Assembly: GCA_039111635.1 (NCBI GenBank)
Contig: JBCAQO010000016.1
Span: 186,001-250,000, forward strand
DNA length: 64,000 bases
Source: Heterobasidion occidentale
Taxonomy: Eukaryota > Basidiomycota > Agaricomycetes > Russulales > Bondarzewiaceae
Direction of reading: 5' to 3'
The notes below the pieces were generated by a model. The model saw nothing but the letters and a program-made list of their open reading frames with translations. It had not been told where the DNA came from and ran no database searches. Both the position numbers and the translations under genes were made by a program. Of the stretch, positions 24,338 through 38,064 are shown one piece after another. Within the stretch, counting starts at the first letter, position 1. Each line of letters begins with the position of its first letter.

Positions 24338-27300
24338 TCAACCGACACACAAATTCTCACCCAGAATGAGATCACAGTTGGCATCTAAGAACGGATTGAA
24401 AGCATTCAGTTGTGCTTGTGTGATGCCCTGACTCTGTGTGATTGCAAAGCAAAAGTCGCCCGACTGCACCGTGTACACCTTCTGACACGCATTTCCACCT
24501 CCTCCAACGCAATACCCCTCCCCTGCCAAGATGTTTGTACAGTCCGATGAGACCTCCGGGTTCCATCTGAAGAAATCCACGGCAGCGATGTTGTAAGTCG
24601 TTTCTATCGAGGGACAGTTGTCGCCCGAGACAACGGTATGATATGTTGTACAGTTGTTCAGCGAGCCACTTGCAAGGTTCGAGGGAGGTCCGCTACTCCC
24701 ACCACCACCGCTTGTTGTGTTGCTTGCGACGCAGTATGCAAGGTCCAATTGCAAGTTTGAGCAATCAGCCAAGATCTCTGGGTTCCACGTCGAGAACTGT
24801 GCGCTCGTGATGCTGAACTTGCCCTCAATGGCGCCGCAGCTATCGCCTGAGACCACCGTATAGTACTCTGTACACCCGTCTGTGATCGTTCCGGGCGCCA
24901 CATTGGAAGGAGGGCCCGAGGTCGCAGGGCCTGCAACGCAGTATGCTAAACCTAGCTGGAGGTTCGAGCAATCCGACGCGATCTCGGGGTTCCATGCCAA
25001 GAACTCTGAGCTGGTGATATTGAAGCTGCCCTCAATAACACCACAGCTATCTCCCGAAGCAACGGTATAATATGAAGTACAGCCATCTGTAATCGTCCCT
25101 GGAGCAATGTTGTCGGGCGGGCCAGAACCAGAAGACGCGGGGAAAGGTTTAACAGGGAATACGCAATACGCGAGGCCGAGGATGAGGTTGGTGCAGTCAG
25201 GCGACAGTCCCGGATTTAACCCGTCGAATTGAGCATTGTGAGTGCGAACTTGGTTTCTATCGAAGAGCAGCCATCACCGCTTTGGACTGTGTAGTATTCT
25301 GCGCAAGCGGAGGTGGCGTTTGCATATACGTTTGATGGTCGCGCAGCGGAGGGAAGCGTGTAATTGCCTTGTGGAAAGATGATACAGATGGCAGAACCGA
25401 CTGAGGGAAGTGCACCGTTGCTCAGTTCTGGATTCCAACTCGTTAGAAGGGTGCTATTGACTCCAACCAACGTTGAGACTGAATCCAAGGTGTCGCCGTC
25501 CTAATATAAAGGATGAGCATGGAGAAGATACCCTCTCAAAGTCGAGGAATCGTACTTGTATGTCATAATAGCTTCCGCATGCCACAGTTCGGGTGCCATC
25601 GGCGACATTCGTCGGAGCGGCCACGCCAGCGCCCGTAAGTGTGGTTGTATGATACGAGAGCGTATAGTTAGTCGGAATGGTGTAGCTGAAGACTGTCGCG
25701 CTCGAGTAATTGGTGGTGATTGTCGGCGAAGGGGTGATGGATGCGAATGGTGGATATGGAGCAACACAATAATAGTAGTCAAGCCACAAGTTCGTGCAGT
25801 TAGCATCAATTTCTACTCCGGAGTCATCAGCAATGAAGGGCCGATATTGACCGGTGGATCAACTGACCAGGATTGAGTTTGATGAAATCGGGTAGAGAGA
25901 CACCATTAGCGAGGGCGACAGTCTGGCAGATATCGCCTTCCTGAACTCGGTAGTAGCGTCCACAATTTGATGTTGTGCCGCTCACAGTAGGAGACGGCAC
26001 TGGCGCGGCCACCGTTGGCGTTGCAGATGGATTCCCAGGCGAAGTGGCACCGACATTCGGCCATCCTCCATTCGGAGACAAGCAGATACTCTTTCCAACC
26101 CGGAGGGCCATAAGCTGGCAGTACGTGCCCATATCCGGATTGAACGACTGCAGTTGCGCGCTCGTGATATTGTGACCGGTTGTACCGCCAGCCATCGCAG
26201 ACACAGTGTCGCATGTGTCGTTCAGCGCGATCGTGTACGTGGTGCATTGCTGAGGAACGCAGAGGTCCAGGCCAGCCGCGATATTACAGTCGACGGAGAG
26301 GGCTGGATTGGAAGAGAAGACATCGTATTCGCTTACGCTGTACTGTGATGCAATATCAGCGCATGTGGTCATCCTGTCGACAGTGATATTGCGGCCAGTG
26401 AGGGCGCAGTCAACAGTAGGTCCTGAGCTTGAATTTGCACCAAAAGGGGGGGCGCCTGGATCAAAGACGACCTGGTTTCCTGGAGTGGTAGAGACATTGT
26501 ATTTGTCGTATTGCCTGTAAGTGAGCATTTTAGAGGGAATATAAGCAAAGTAAATCAGAAATACTTACGGCCCACACATGTCAATAGCAGACGACAAGAG
26601 ATCGGAAATTGGGGCGGAGAAGGTGGTCGGGTTCGAAAGCGTGACATTGAGAGTTTCGAGCGTGCAGTACGAGCATAACTCATCGGTAGGGAGCGAAAGA
26701 AGACCTCCTGTCGCGTTCAAAGACTGAATTTTGGGTCCACAGAGTTCCCCCGTATCTGGGTCTCGCAAGCATTGGACCATGTATGACCCTCGGATGTAGT
26801 CGACTGCGAGTGTCGGCGCGTACGAGGTATTTCCAGAGCCATTGATTGAATAACCGCCACATGCGGAGACGACTCCCGCACGATACGAATCAAGCCCAAT
26901 GGTACAGTCCATGGTGCAGACGGTCGATAAGTCATCCATGAACATATAAGGGCTGATACTGTGGATGGCCTGTGTGAGAAATGCGGGAAAGCAATATTGC
27001 GAGTGTGATGAGACAGAACGTACGCCATAAGTGGAATCGTGGAGTTGCAAGGTACCGTCGCAGTCAGAGCAGATGCACATTCGTCAGATGGTGCCGGAGT
27101 TGTTGGAAGGGAGTCTTCAGTATAAATTTGGAGGCTTTCTGTCGAGTTGGTGGCAAAGGTCACAGCAGATACAAGGTCGACTGATTCCTGGAGATGAAAA
27201 GAGGAGCCATTGACATTGCTCGTCTGTTGAGAAAAGGGGGAACTCATTGTCACGGATGTTGATTGTGAGCGGGCATCCGCCAATTGCTTCAACAAGTCCA

Positions 27301-27430
27301 CATGGAAAGCATCGTTATGCGCATCGGCGTGCTGCTTGATCTTCTGCTGAAAGCTAGACCTCCCGTGAGCACTGAAGATAAGCAAGGCCAAAGTAACTAA
27401 AGTGTTGACCGCGAGCATGCTTCTTGGCAT
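24338..27430 (-). CDS. Secreted protein with nine LysM modules
   Basis: LysM modules bind chitin. Secreted fungal multi-LysM proteins shield hyphal walls or hold chitin fragments. The start is ATG 27430 (MPRSM) or 27418 (MLAVNTLVTLALLIFSAHG), giving a signal peptide. Exons: 27430 to about 27030, 26569-26969, 25868-26514, 25556-25812 and 24338-25500. The first ~270 residues carry spaced Cys (DECASALTATVPCNST, CTMDCTIGLDSYRAG). Nine LysM units follow, typically C..YYTVxSGD.C..I...F.I....F..WNPE...DC.NL..G..YCV. The last ends LGENLCVG. One frame break of a single base lies near 25230 inside module five. It is transcribed away from the GH18 chitinase, a pairing well known for fungal subgroup C chitinases. 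The junction of exons 1 and 2 is uncertain. Confidence 0.85.
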
Positions 27431-28985
27431 ACAGGGAAGGTAGGGCGATCGCTGATCAGCAAATATGCCTTGCGTGCATATTTGAGCTAAGGGGAGTCCT
27501 CTTCGAACTCCTATCCCATCGAGTGCATACCAGAAGCCGAGGAACAGGCACATAGGGAAACCCGGCGTTATATGGGGAAGGTGAAACACCTAGTGATGCT
27601 GATCGAAGGGCTGATGGAGACTGATGACCACGGCTAGCAAAAGCGCTGGCAAGCGTGCAGATCATCCCATGTGCCATCAACAAATTTCCGCGGGGCCGTC
27701 GAAGAAGTGAGCGCCGCATACACCCTAGCTCCCATATACCTAAGCAACGAGCGCTTGAGCCTCTGGGGCGAGGAAAGGCCCGGTGGAGAAGCTGGCAGAA
27801 CAATGAATGGGGATGTCGCTGGACGCGGCATGCGAGTAGTCGAAAAAGCTTGAGGTGCGACCATGTTTCGAAGGCAGATAAGGCATGATGAATTAGCCAA
27901 TGGTATATCCACGATCCCCGTGGGCTGTTGAGACTGATCTACACGACAGGAGTCAATGAGAGCGCAAGCGCTCGCGGGTGATCTATAATCTGGCTGCTCA
28001 TGGTAATTCCCATTGAGTTGTAAATTGTTTTGCACAGTGATACTGAGGTGAGCGCGCGGCACAAGATACTACTCTGTGCTTTGTACAAAGCTTGTGGTCA
28101 GAGGGGATATCGGGAGCGATGTCGGGACGGTGAGAAAGAGGATTGAAAGGCGGCTCATACTCATGATCGAGGCAGTATCGAGGCCCGTCAACGTGACGCA
28201 TGATTGACTGTTTGGATGCCGGAGTCTGCCGGAGTGTCAACTATACTTACTGTTCTGCTCGCGCTTTCTCTTTCTGACGGATGGGTATCTCAGAGCTCAG
28301 CGCTCAGCAGCAGTGCGAGCCATGCTCGTCTTACTGCCTGCAAAGCACTGTTCACTAGGGATCAACGTGACTTCTCGGATCTCTACGGCATGAGCGCTTT
28401 GAGAAGAAGGGGTTGTCGTCGCTGCCTGGCTGCCATATTCCATGTCCATCTTCTTTCTGTTTCCGCCGCCGCTAGAGCGAGACAGGCAACATCGGCAGTT
28501 GTCTACATCCGTATCGCATGCTTCAGTTTCGCTTTCAATGACGATTGAGCCAGGGGTGACCGGTGAGCGCACTGTCCAACCGAGAGTGGACGCCTCAGGA
28601 CCGGTGCTAGTGGCCAGAAAAGTGAGTTCTTACAGTCACTGATGCCGATTTCGTGTAAATCCGAGGCACTGATGGATTTGCGGAAGCAGTAGGTAGATCA
28701 TAGCTAGGCGCTCGCAACTTTGTATTCCCCATTGCTTGCATCGTATTGTTGCATCCTATGCTATCCTATGACTATGACTCGGAGATATCATCCTCGGCGC
28801 TTTGGATGGACGCCAGCGGTAATCAACACAAACTATTGTGCCTGGGCAGACCTGAACTTTTCGCTGCAGTATAAACGGACAAGGGGCTCTCAGATATTTT
28901 GGTGGAGGCAGCCGTTGCCAAAGATTCTCCTGTCGCTCGTTTGCTTCCGACTACACCATTCCGTACCCTCCCTTTGCGTGGCTAG
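27431..28985. promoter_or_regulatory. Shared divergent region between LysM and chitinase genes
   Basis: About 1.5 kb separates the two starts. A TATAAA at 28870-28875 lies 115 bp before the chitinase ATG. On the other strand a TATAA-like word (about 27568-27572) lies about 140 bp before the LysM start. Frames inside (27634-28062 minus, 28204-28548 plus, 28297-28572 minus) are short and unrecognised. Joint control of both genes from here is an inference from layout. Confidence 0.5.
28868..28877 (+). promoter_or_regulatory. TATA box of the chitinase gene
   Basis: TATAAA, about 115 bp upstream of the proposed ATG at 28986, correctly oriented. Confidence 0.4.
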
Positions 28986-31900
28986 ATGCGGTTATTCACC
29001 GCATCCATCTTACTTGGTAAGAAGAGACGCTTTCCGTGTTTCTGCATCGAATTTACCTAGGCGCACCTTCACTGTTGAAGTCTCAAGCATATGTGCTGTA
29101 TTAGCACAGACCGACAACAGCACGTTACTTCCCATAGGAAGCTGTACCGCAACAATTCCGTGCTCCAATGGCGCGTGTTGTAACTCTGTCTCCGGATTTT
29201 GCGGGTACGCTTCGCTCACCGATACGCACGACCAAGCTTGACTTCTTCAACTGTATAGATTTGGTTCAGATTTCTGCACTCCACTTGCGTCCGGTGGACC
29301 ATGTTCATCTCATTGTGACGCATTGGCCGAGTGTGGACCTGACGCCGCACCCGAAAATCTCACCTGTCCGCTCAATGTCTGCTGCAGTCAGGTCCGTCCT
29401 TGCGTCGGCTTTCTTCTCCTCTTGGTTTTCATGCGCGGCTCCTGCACGCTAGTATGGGTTCTGCGGCACGACTTCTGGTACGGTTGTATCCTTAATACCT
29501 ATTGTTTTTTGTTTGAAACCAATGTCCTATAGAATTTTGCGGCACGGCTGTCTGTCAAATTGCAATTCTCCTGGTGAAGAGTCATGCGGTGATAACCAGC
29601 AGACCGCTTTACATCGTCGCATTGGATATTACGAGGTGGGTGCTCGACTTGAGGTACACAAACCGGACTTGACTTACGATAATTAGGGTTGGGCTATGGC
29701 AAGCGACAGCCGTGCATGTGACATGTATCCTCCCGAATCCATCTCGGCAGAGACTTTTACACACAGTCAGTTCACACTTGTGTACCCAGTAGCAGTTGGA
29801 ATAACCTTCAAATGAAACAGTCAATTTCGCATTCGCCCTCATCTCGGAGGACTTTTTGATCCAGGAAATGTCCGTGAATGACAACCTCCTTTGGCAGCGG
29901 ACCACCGCTCTCAAAGCAGAAGAACCCAGCACTAAAGGTCTTCCTGTCTATTGGAGGATGGAGCTTCAATGATCCGGTATGTTGCGCTAGTCGTGGCCTC
30001 TACCTACCCCTTTGATGTCATTCGACTGTGGTTTAGCCGACGCAGCACATATTTAGTGACCTTGTGGCAAGTGAGGCGAACACGAACAAATTTATCGCCA
30101 ACGCTCTCAGTATCATGCAGGCTTATTCCTTCGATGGACTTGATATAGATTGGTAACCCAAGATTCGACTTTCTAGTAGACATCTGAAATTTACTGTTTC
30201 GATTGGTTCAGGGAGTATCCGGTCGCTGCCGAACGGGGAGGTGTTCCAGCAGACAAGACAAATTATCCGATTTTCATGTCACGGGTGAAGAGCGCTTTCA
30301 CTGGTCGCGGTTACGGCCTTACGTTCACTGCACCATCAAGTTACTGGTATCTGCAACATTTTGATTTGCCTGCACTTTTAAAGTCAGCGGATTGGGTATG
30401 TTGATCTTCTTTCGCCTCCTCCATCATTGCTCAGTGATCACGACAGGTTAATGTTATGACATACGACCTCCACGGTGTATGGGATGGCACGGACCCCTAT
30501 ATCGGTCCAATCGTCGAGGCGCACACGAACCTCACCGAAATCAAGCAAACAATGCAGCTTTTCCGGAATGTGGGGATCGACCCATCACAAATCGTATGGG
30601 CATTGGCTTTTACGGGCGCTCTTTCCAGCTCGCTGATCCGGTGAGCACAAAGGGTATTGCCTGTATCCTAATACTTATGGCACCCGTTTAGTCGTGCAGT
30701 GCTCCTGGGTGTGGTTTCGTTGGCGGTGCCGACCCCGGTGAATGCTCGCTAAACTCCGGCACTTTGATGTACTCCGAGATACAGAAGCTCCTTTCAGACA
30801 CGAGCGATCTCTTAGAAACTTTCGATAACGAGGCTGCTGTAAAGTACATCACTTGGAATGGTGATCAGTGGGTTTCGGTAAGATTTACAATTTAATTTTC
30901 CTCAGAATGACGTCTAACGATCGTCTTCTTCGAAGTATGATGATGCTCAGACTCTCCAGATGAAGTTGGCCTACGCCAACAGCATCTGCCTTGGAGGTCC
31001 GTCTCGTAACTTATTTTACCCACCTTCATACTTATGCGCACTCATCAGGTACTATGATATGGTCCGTCGATCAGGACGACGCTAGCTACACCGCGCTTCA
31101 AGGCTTATACAACGACGTCACCATAAACGATCCATCAGCTACTGAGATGGGGAATATGTGCCAAGTCACCGGTGAGTCCATCCTCTCTTTCTATATACAA
31201 ACAAGCAATCTCATGCAAAGTGCTGTAACAGGTTGCGGACAGAGCTGTCCTTCAGGCTATGATTCTCTCACCACCCTTACGCAAATCCCAAACTCGGTCG
31301 ATTCATGCGATGTCAAGAATCCGGCACGTCTCTGCTGCCCAAAGGGTGACGAGCCCCAGAACTGCGTGTGGCGTGGCGGAGGAGGTACGAGCTGCAATGC
31401 GCAGTGCGATGTGGGCGAGATAACGATGGCGCTCGATGAAACTGGAGATGATGGACATCCGACCTGTATTCAAGGATACAAAGCATTTTGTTGCCAATCT
31501 GGAAACCCGCAACCCGGAGCATGTTTTGGCGGTTGTGCGTCACATTGCAGTTCCTCGTTGATCTTTGTCACTCATGCATGTCCATATTTTTTTTCCGTTC
31601 TAGCATGCAACGCAGATGAATGCGCCTCGCCATATGTGGTGCAAACTCATGTCAAGCAGGGCAGTGCAGATAGCACGTCATGCGAGTCCCAGTCCCAAGG
31701 ATCCTCCAAGAACCCCCTCGTTTGTCCTGAGATTTGTCAATCAAACACAAAGCCGGTCTGCTGCGACTGTTTGTATTTTTTTTCTCGGCTGGATGTCTCG
31801 GCTAACTATCGTCTACAGCGGGCTACACGAATTGTGAGTGGGTTGGGGATCCGCCGAACTGCCTCAATGCTGCGTGCAGAGCCGGACAAGTTGCAATCTG

Positions 31901-34900
31901 TAAGAGTTCTTTCGCACAACGACGCTGTATTTGTGTTGATTGCGAGTCCAGTCAGCGATATGCAAGGAGACGCCAGTTCGTCGTGTGTGAACAATAACAA
32001 ACGATACTATTGCTGTGATCCCCCGCCCAGTGAGTACACTCTAAAGGTCTAGTAGAGCCGAAATCTTGGTGTCTAATCTTCCTTAGACGCGGGCTTTCTA
32101 CCTGTCCCCGTGGAGTGGGTGCTTCCTGCTACTGGTAACGGGTTTGACGTCCATCAACCTGCTACATTCACCGTCGACTTCGACGATAATACCGGAACCT
32201 CCGATACATCCTCCACAGGTTCTGGATCAAGCGGATTAGGGGACGATGGACAAGAGAATGATTCGCCATTTGGCGAGGTATTTATCTCGTCTCCAAACGC
32301 CGGCTCGGTGAGCTCTATGGACCTGTCATCAGATTGGGTCATCACAGAGTGCTCGGAAAAGAGCGACAAATCACAGCAAGTGCGTAGTTGATCTACCCAG
32401 ACGTTCCACATTTCTAACCTTTTTGAGTCATCAGGTTCTCGCTTACTGTACTAAAGGAATGGACGATGATGATTCAGGGTGCGCTCATGTCTTCATCGGA
32501 CAAGTCGAGCACACCATCATACGCTTGCCAACGTCCTGCGGACTGGGCCCTTACGCTCGCGTCACTTCGCTTGAGGAACACCCTGACCAAGATGTTCTAA
32601 CAGCGGAGCACAAGGCCAGAAAACGATCCTCCGAAAAGGTTTACATACTATCTTTTGATTATGAGTTCGCATCAATTCCCGAGTCCAATGGACCTGTCTT
32701 GTGCGTAATCTTGGCTTCCTCTGTCTGAATATGAGCTGACAAGGTCGATAGAATGCGGGCGGACATCGTGAGTTTATCCGATCAGTTACTTTCGTTTTGC
32801 TGACACCTTTTTATAGACGGATATTCCAGGATACTGGTGAGTCTCATTTCAAGAGTACAACGAGGTTATGCGATTGAAAATTGGTATCGTAGGGACGAAA
32901 TGATCAATAGTCCTCCTGATGCTGGCACGACAAGCACTCGACGAAAGCGTAATTTCCACCAGCCTATGGAATACGAGAAGCGGTGGTTTGGGCCGTTTGA
33001 CGATTGGCTCGCAAAACTTACCACCGTAAGGAGCAGAAATAGCATCGATCGCAATTATCATGTACGTCCCCCACATCTCGCAACGTTGGTGGCCAAGTAT
33101 AAGTATTGATTGTTTACCAGTGGTCCGACACGTACACGATCTATCATGCAGAGCAGCAATGTCCTCACTTCTCTTCCAGTCTCGATATCAGCGTCACTGG
33201 CAGTGCGACAGTCACGAGCTCATTTGGGTACTACCTGGAGGCGTCTATTGTACCCCCCGCAATCCAGGAAGCTTATGTATTTTTTGATGCCGGAGCTAAT
33301 GCCCGGGCTTCCTTCACGATAAGGGGCAACGCGGAGGCTCATTATAATAGTGAAAGACAAGAACTTGCAGTTTTTGGTTTCCCGGGGCTATACTATCCGG
33401 GTTTGCATCTGTCTTTATCGTTCGCGTCGTTACTCACAAAATCCAGGTCTGCTAACCCTTGGGCCTTCGCTCCATCTCTACGGGGAGCTCTCTGGACAAC
33501 TCAGCCTTTCAGGCCAATACACAGCAACCATAGGATACCAGTTTCCAGTAAGTATATCGTTTAGAACTGACGAGACGCTAACTCATTAGCTCCAAGTCGA
33601 TCAACTATGCTTTCGGGAAGCAGGACAGTAACGACGATGAGGTCACATTTCTCTACACAATTCGAATGATGGAAAGAGCTGATGTTGTACCTTTGAAGGA
33701 ACCTTTTTCGGACGATGTGACCCCAGACCAGAGTAACAATGGCTACGACTTCTCGGTCGCGTATAACGTCAATCTCGAGGGATCCCTTGATGTCAGTATT
33801 GTACAATTTTTTTTTGGATGGCCATTGATTTTTCTGCTCGATTTGCAGGCACATCTTGTACGCTGTCAACGGCTTCCTTCCTTTGCTCTCCACCTCATTG
33901 TATATCTTAGATTCCTAGTCTACAACTCGGCATCAGCGTGTTAGGTGGTGCCCTTATTGATGCTCAGGTACGTCGCATACTCTATCCTGGCTATCAAATA
34001 CTCACTAAGATCATCTTCACTTTTAGGTATTTGCTGAAGCAGACATGTACGCTGGTGTTGGCATCTCTGGTAGCGTCTCATCATCTGTAAGTCGGGAGCA
34101 GTCTGTCGGCCAGCTCACATCGTTGAATGATCCTAATATGACTCAGTCGTCTACACAATTTTGCGTCAACCCGGTACGTTCGTTGTATTAATAGCCGTTC
34201 AGCACATTTATGACATATGTAATAGCACTACGGTGTCAGCCTCAGCGCTGGTCTTACAGGCTCTGTCTTGTTTTGGCGAGGCAACCCCGTGGTGTACTAC
34301 GTTTTGCCTCAATACCCGTCAACCTGCTGACGTTATATCCACAGGCATACCTTCTACAATAACGATTTTCCATTCGGCAGTGCATGCTTCGACTCTGTTG
34401 ATGAGGGCAGTGCGTCGGGTAGTGGCCGAAAGCGAGAAGAGCACGAGCGTCGCTATCTGTACGAAGCTCATGGACGCGCTGGCCAAGGTGTAGAACTCGA
34501 CACTAAGCACGCTGTCGATATCCCTGCATATGTAGCGCTCGAGCATCGGTCTTCGACCTTGGACAAGCCTTCTACGAAGACCATGCAACCCCCATCGATA
34601 TGGCGGAGCTCTTTCGACTCTTTTGACGACCCTGTGGCAGTCCACGCTGTGAGCAGTAACCACTCGGGTTTCCTGGAGCGAAGAGCTATCCCATTCTTGG
34701 ACGGGTACTTGGTGTGCCCCACTGTAGACGATGAAATCACCAATACCCCCAACGGAACGCAAGACTGCCGGTGTTATTCCGATAACAATGTCGACGCGGT
34801 TGCTGCCACAGGTAGGTATTGTTATTGATCGTTAAATTTCTCGATGTTTACGGACACTTACAGGGCAAATCGCTGACATCTTCGCTCGAAACGAGCCCTT

Positions 34901-36308
34901 TGCCAACAAGACGGGCTATGATTCCTCAGAACTGCATTCCCGATTGGACGCCTTCAACAGCAGCTTCTCCAAGCCCAAGGTGTTCGCATCTGGCCAGGCG
35001 ACGCTGCGGACATGCTCATCATACTCGATGGATATGTCCGGGTATGCCAACACGCAGCCAGTCACCTTCTTTGACCTAGACAACCCCGGGATACTTGATC
35101 CTACGTTCGGCACATATAATCCGTTTCCACCAAACCTTTTAGACCCCGATAACCCCGGTGGTCCACCAGTGATTGTCAGTCAAGAAACTGGCGGTGCTAT
35201 CTACGCGCGAGAACATGTTTACGAAGTGAGCATGGGTATGTTCATTCATTAATACTACTGGATTGTCATGCTCACTTTCTTGGTAGCTTCACTATTTGTT
35301 GATCGTCTTCAATTGTTCCCGGACCTTTGGCAAGGCGGGCTGTCAGTAGGATCCTTGTATGACATTGTTAGCTAATTGTGTTCTCACGAGCTTCACAATT
35401 AGGGCCTGGTGTAGATGGGTTGATCAGAACTTGAGAAGAAGGCCAGCTTATTACGGCGGTCTCTCTGTGTTTGAACAGATACAAAACTGTTATCCAGGCA
35501 AGTGGTTTCAATACTCCTTGGGCCGCTCTCTCTTACTGTTCTACGCTCCCTAGGCGGCAGTCAAGGCGCCGATCGCATGGTTCTTTTGGAACAACAAGCA
35601 AATGTATTCAAGAACTATGCGATGTTTGAGACGGAGCGCCAACTGGTTCCGGGCAACGACGGAACCATACGGCTTGTAGACCCGGATAAATGGAAAACCT
35701 GGTGCCCCACCAAACAAATCGCAAGACTGCGTGCCGCTGCCGGCGTTGCTTCGTATATGAATGACTTTTCGGCAAGCAGATGTCCCTTCTTTATTTGTAA
35801 GGCGCGTTTCTCACGTAGTAGGTTGTGTCACAGGTCCGGACAGACTTCCAACGAGACAACGCCTGCATCAGAGCAGTATGGGTTTCTTGGTACAACGCAT
35901 ATGTATCGTCCAACCCAAATGCCCCGAACCCCGGTAATGTAAATGTACCGCATATTTACGATAATTTCGTAAGTTGTTCGTTTGGGTAGGTACATCAAGA
36001 GTCTACTAATAGTCGTGACATAGGTCCACGATATTGTGGCTGGTATGGTCCCATATCTGCGTACCCAAGTTCAGAATTACATCGCTCTTTACAACCCGGG
36101 TGAGGGCGACACCGACGAAGAGCCGGCAAGACTGTCGTTCGCTATCGAACTCGACTATTGGGTCGATCATGAGAATCAAGATCCCAACTCGGAATGGGCT
36201 CCCGTTGTACCATTTTCAGACGCAGTCGTCTCTCGGAGGGATCTCACTAACCAGATATTGAACAATATTCCGGACATTTATTGGGTTAACAATCTCCCTA
36301 CGTGGTGA
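28986..36308 (+). CDS. Large secreted GH18 chitinase, CBM18 plus killer-toxin-like C-terminal part
   Basis: Hydrolyses chitin outside the cell; this multidomain type resembles the chitin-cleaving subunit of yeast killer toxins. A hydrophobic leader begins near ATG 28986; its first splice is unclear. The hevein-type module has CSNGACCNSVSGFCG and CPLNVCCSQYGFCG. The GH18 barrel follows: HINFAFALI, VFLSIGGWSF, the catalytic DGLDIDWE with the Glu codon (30213-30215) just after an intron at 30153-30211, FYGRSFQLADP, and GTMIWSVDQDD near 31050-31090. Next come Cys-rich repeats (RLCCPKGDEPQNCVWRG, GYTNCEWVGDPPNC), a Ser/Gly linker near 32200, and about 1000 residues of long exons ending PDIYWVNNLPTW. 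At least a dozen introns. The frame is one base out relative to the family near 29545 and near 30595, and perhaps near 34320. Active-site residues are intact. Confidence 0.85.
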
Positions 36309-36490
36309 TACACCTTGCGTCTTGTCCACACGCTCTTTCTCCACATGCTCTTTGCTAAATTTTGTTCCACATTCCGAATCTACTATTCTCGGGTTTATCA
36401 AATCAATCGAGCTATTGAATAGATACCATTTGACACCATCTTCAGTGGTAGCATTATGATGAAGTCCAAGTCCTCACGTTGCAACATGTG

Positions 36491-38064
36491 TCAATTCCCC
36501 TGTTCAAACTTGAGCGAAGACAAGGGCAGCTGGCAAACGTAAAAATGGTCACTAGTATCATGAATCACTCGCAGGACTGAGATACTGAGGACCGGAACCG
36601 GGGTTTTCTTCTCTACTGTTCTCCTTAAACCTTCCCCATTCCATGCATGTGATGGAGAGTCAACATCCGTAGAAGAAGCAGAGACGTAAGCCAGCTCGAC
36701 AGTCGCTGATTGCGAGTGTTGGATACTGTGGCCGGACAGGGAGGTACGACGAGCAGCAAAATCGAGTGGCTGAATTGATGCTCGGTGGTCAAGAGTGATA
36801 ATCGTGTCTGACGATGCCCGTTGAACTGAAACGAGCAAAATAATAATCGTCGGATAGATCCCCTATAAACATCGTGAGATGTCAAGCCAGTCGCTCCACT
36901 GATGAAGCTCAAATGGCAGACACGCACCGACACATGCGGCTGCATCCATTCGAAGCCGAACTCCCCGAACAGGCCGAAGTCATCCATCATCGTCAAGGTC
37001 TACAATCTCTCAATGTTCGATCCTGAGGACATCAGACAACGTATGCGCACCCAAAACAGGCAGTACAAAGCACCCGACTCGACGAGAAGAATGAACACGT
37101 TTTCAACCCTCGTCCGGGTGTCTCCGCTGTACAGAGAAGCCTTGATACTGCGCCGATATTGCCTATGAATTCCGAGCATCAGTGCAGGACGACAACGACG
37201 TCGAAGATGCAACTAACCATGCTTTGATTGCAATGAGTGCCGTACAGCCAAAATTCGTGAAGAGCAGTCCAAATGTGCCAAGCAGGTTTACCTCTGTTCT
37301 GGAGTAGTTGGCCCCTTTCCCTTTCTCGTAGCTAAGCACATTGAACACGGCCAGTATGATAGATGTGACTAGGTTGAAAGAATCAAGGATGATTTTGTGA
37401 AGAGCGCACAGACACGCACCAGCAGTTCCAAGGAGGCTGACACCCAACGCAATACGGACGAATAGATTACGATCCCAAATAATCCACGCTCGCCATACAA
37501 CGATGGTATCGCTTAGCAGATACTACACTCCGAATCTTGCTATCAGTGTCGTTCTTGAATGAAGAGTGCAGTTGAAACATACGGTGACTCTTCTGAGGCA
37601 CGCCTGGGCACTATACAGTCGGTTTAACAAAGCAGTAGGATCTTCATAAGTGGCGCCGAGAGTGGGAAATTGAAGAATATAGTACAAGATGTTCAGAATA
37701 AAATGAGCCGTAGAGATAGTAATCATCAACAGAGTTGTAGCCAGCAATATTTGTCGTGCTCTCGAATCTCGCAATCCCTGTCGGCTTCGGATATACTTCA
37801 GCAGGATGAATCATAAGGTACTCCTGTGCTCACGCCAAGATATAAGTTGACATGATCGCCAATGCAAGAAAGAGACCTGTGGGTTTGATAAGCAGATGTT
37901 TTTGAGCCTATTTTGATAACGTGATGATCACCGTAGAAAACTGCATTGACCGAGATGATGATGATCATCTGTTTTAGCGCAGCAATGTCGGACGGCGCAA
38001 CCCCAGGGCCAGTCTCGACAGCGGAACGGAGCTTCAACATGTTGGCCTGAAGGGTGGTGGACAA
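36491..38064 (-). CDS. Seven-helix membrane protein of an agaricomycete-specific family
   Basis: The protein starts MSTTLQANMLKLRSAVETG. Membrane helices are visible in MIIIISVNAVFYG.. (joined to LFLALAIMSTYIL), ILLATTLLMITISTAHFILN, the segment after DTIVVWRAWIIWDRN with VSLLGTAGACLC, LGTFGLLFTNFGCTALIAI, and FILLVESGALYCLFWV. After the last helix comes a cytoplasmic tail with ASSDTIITLDHRASIQPLDF and a long Ser/Thr-rich end. Introns split it about every helix. One donor (after STYIL, near 37850) reads GCGTGAG and is unclear. Such proteins are numerous in agaricomycetes and have no known function. It lies tail to tail with the chitinase, 180 bp away. Confidence 0.75.

Noticed and set aside
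27634..28572. Small frames inside the LysM/chitinase promoter
   Set aside because: They overlap each other on opposite strands, have no domains, and sit in the shared upstream region.
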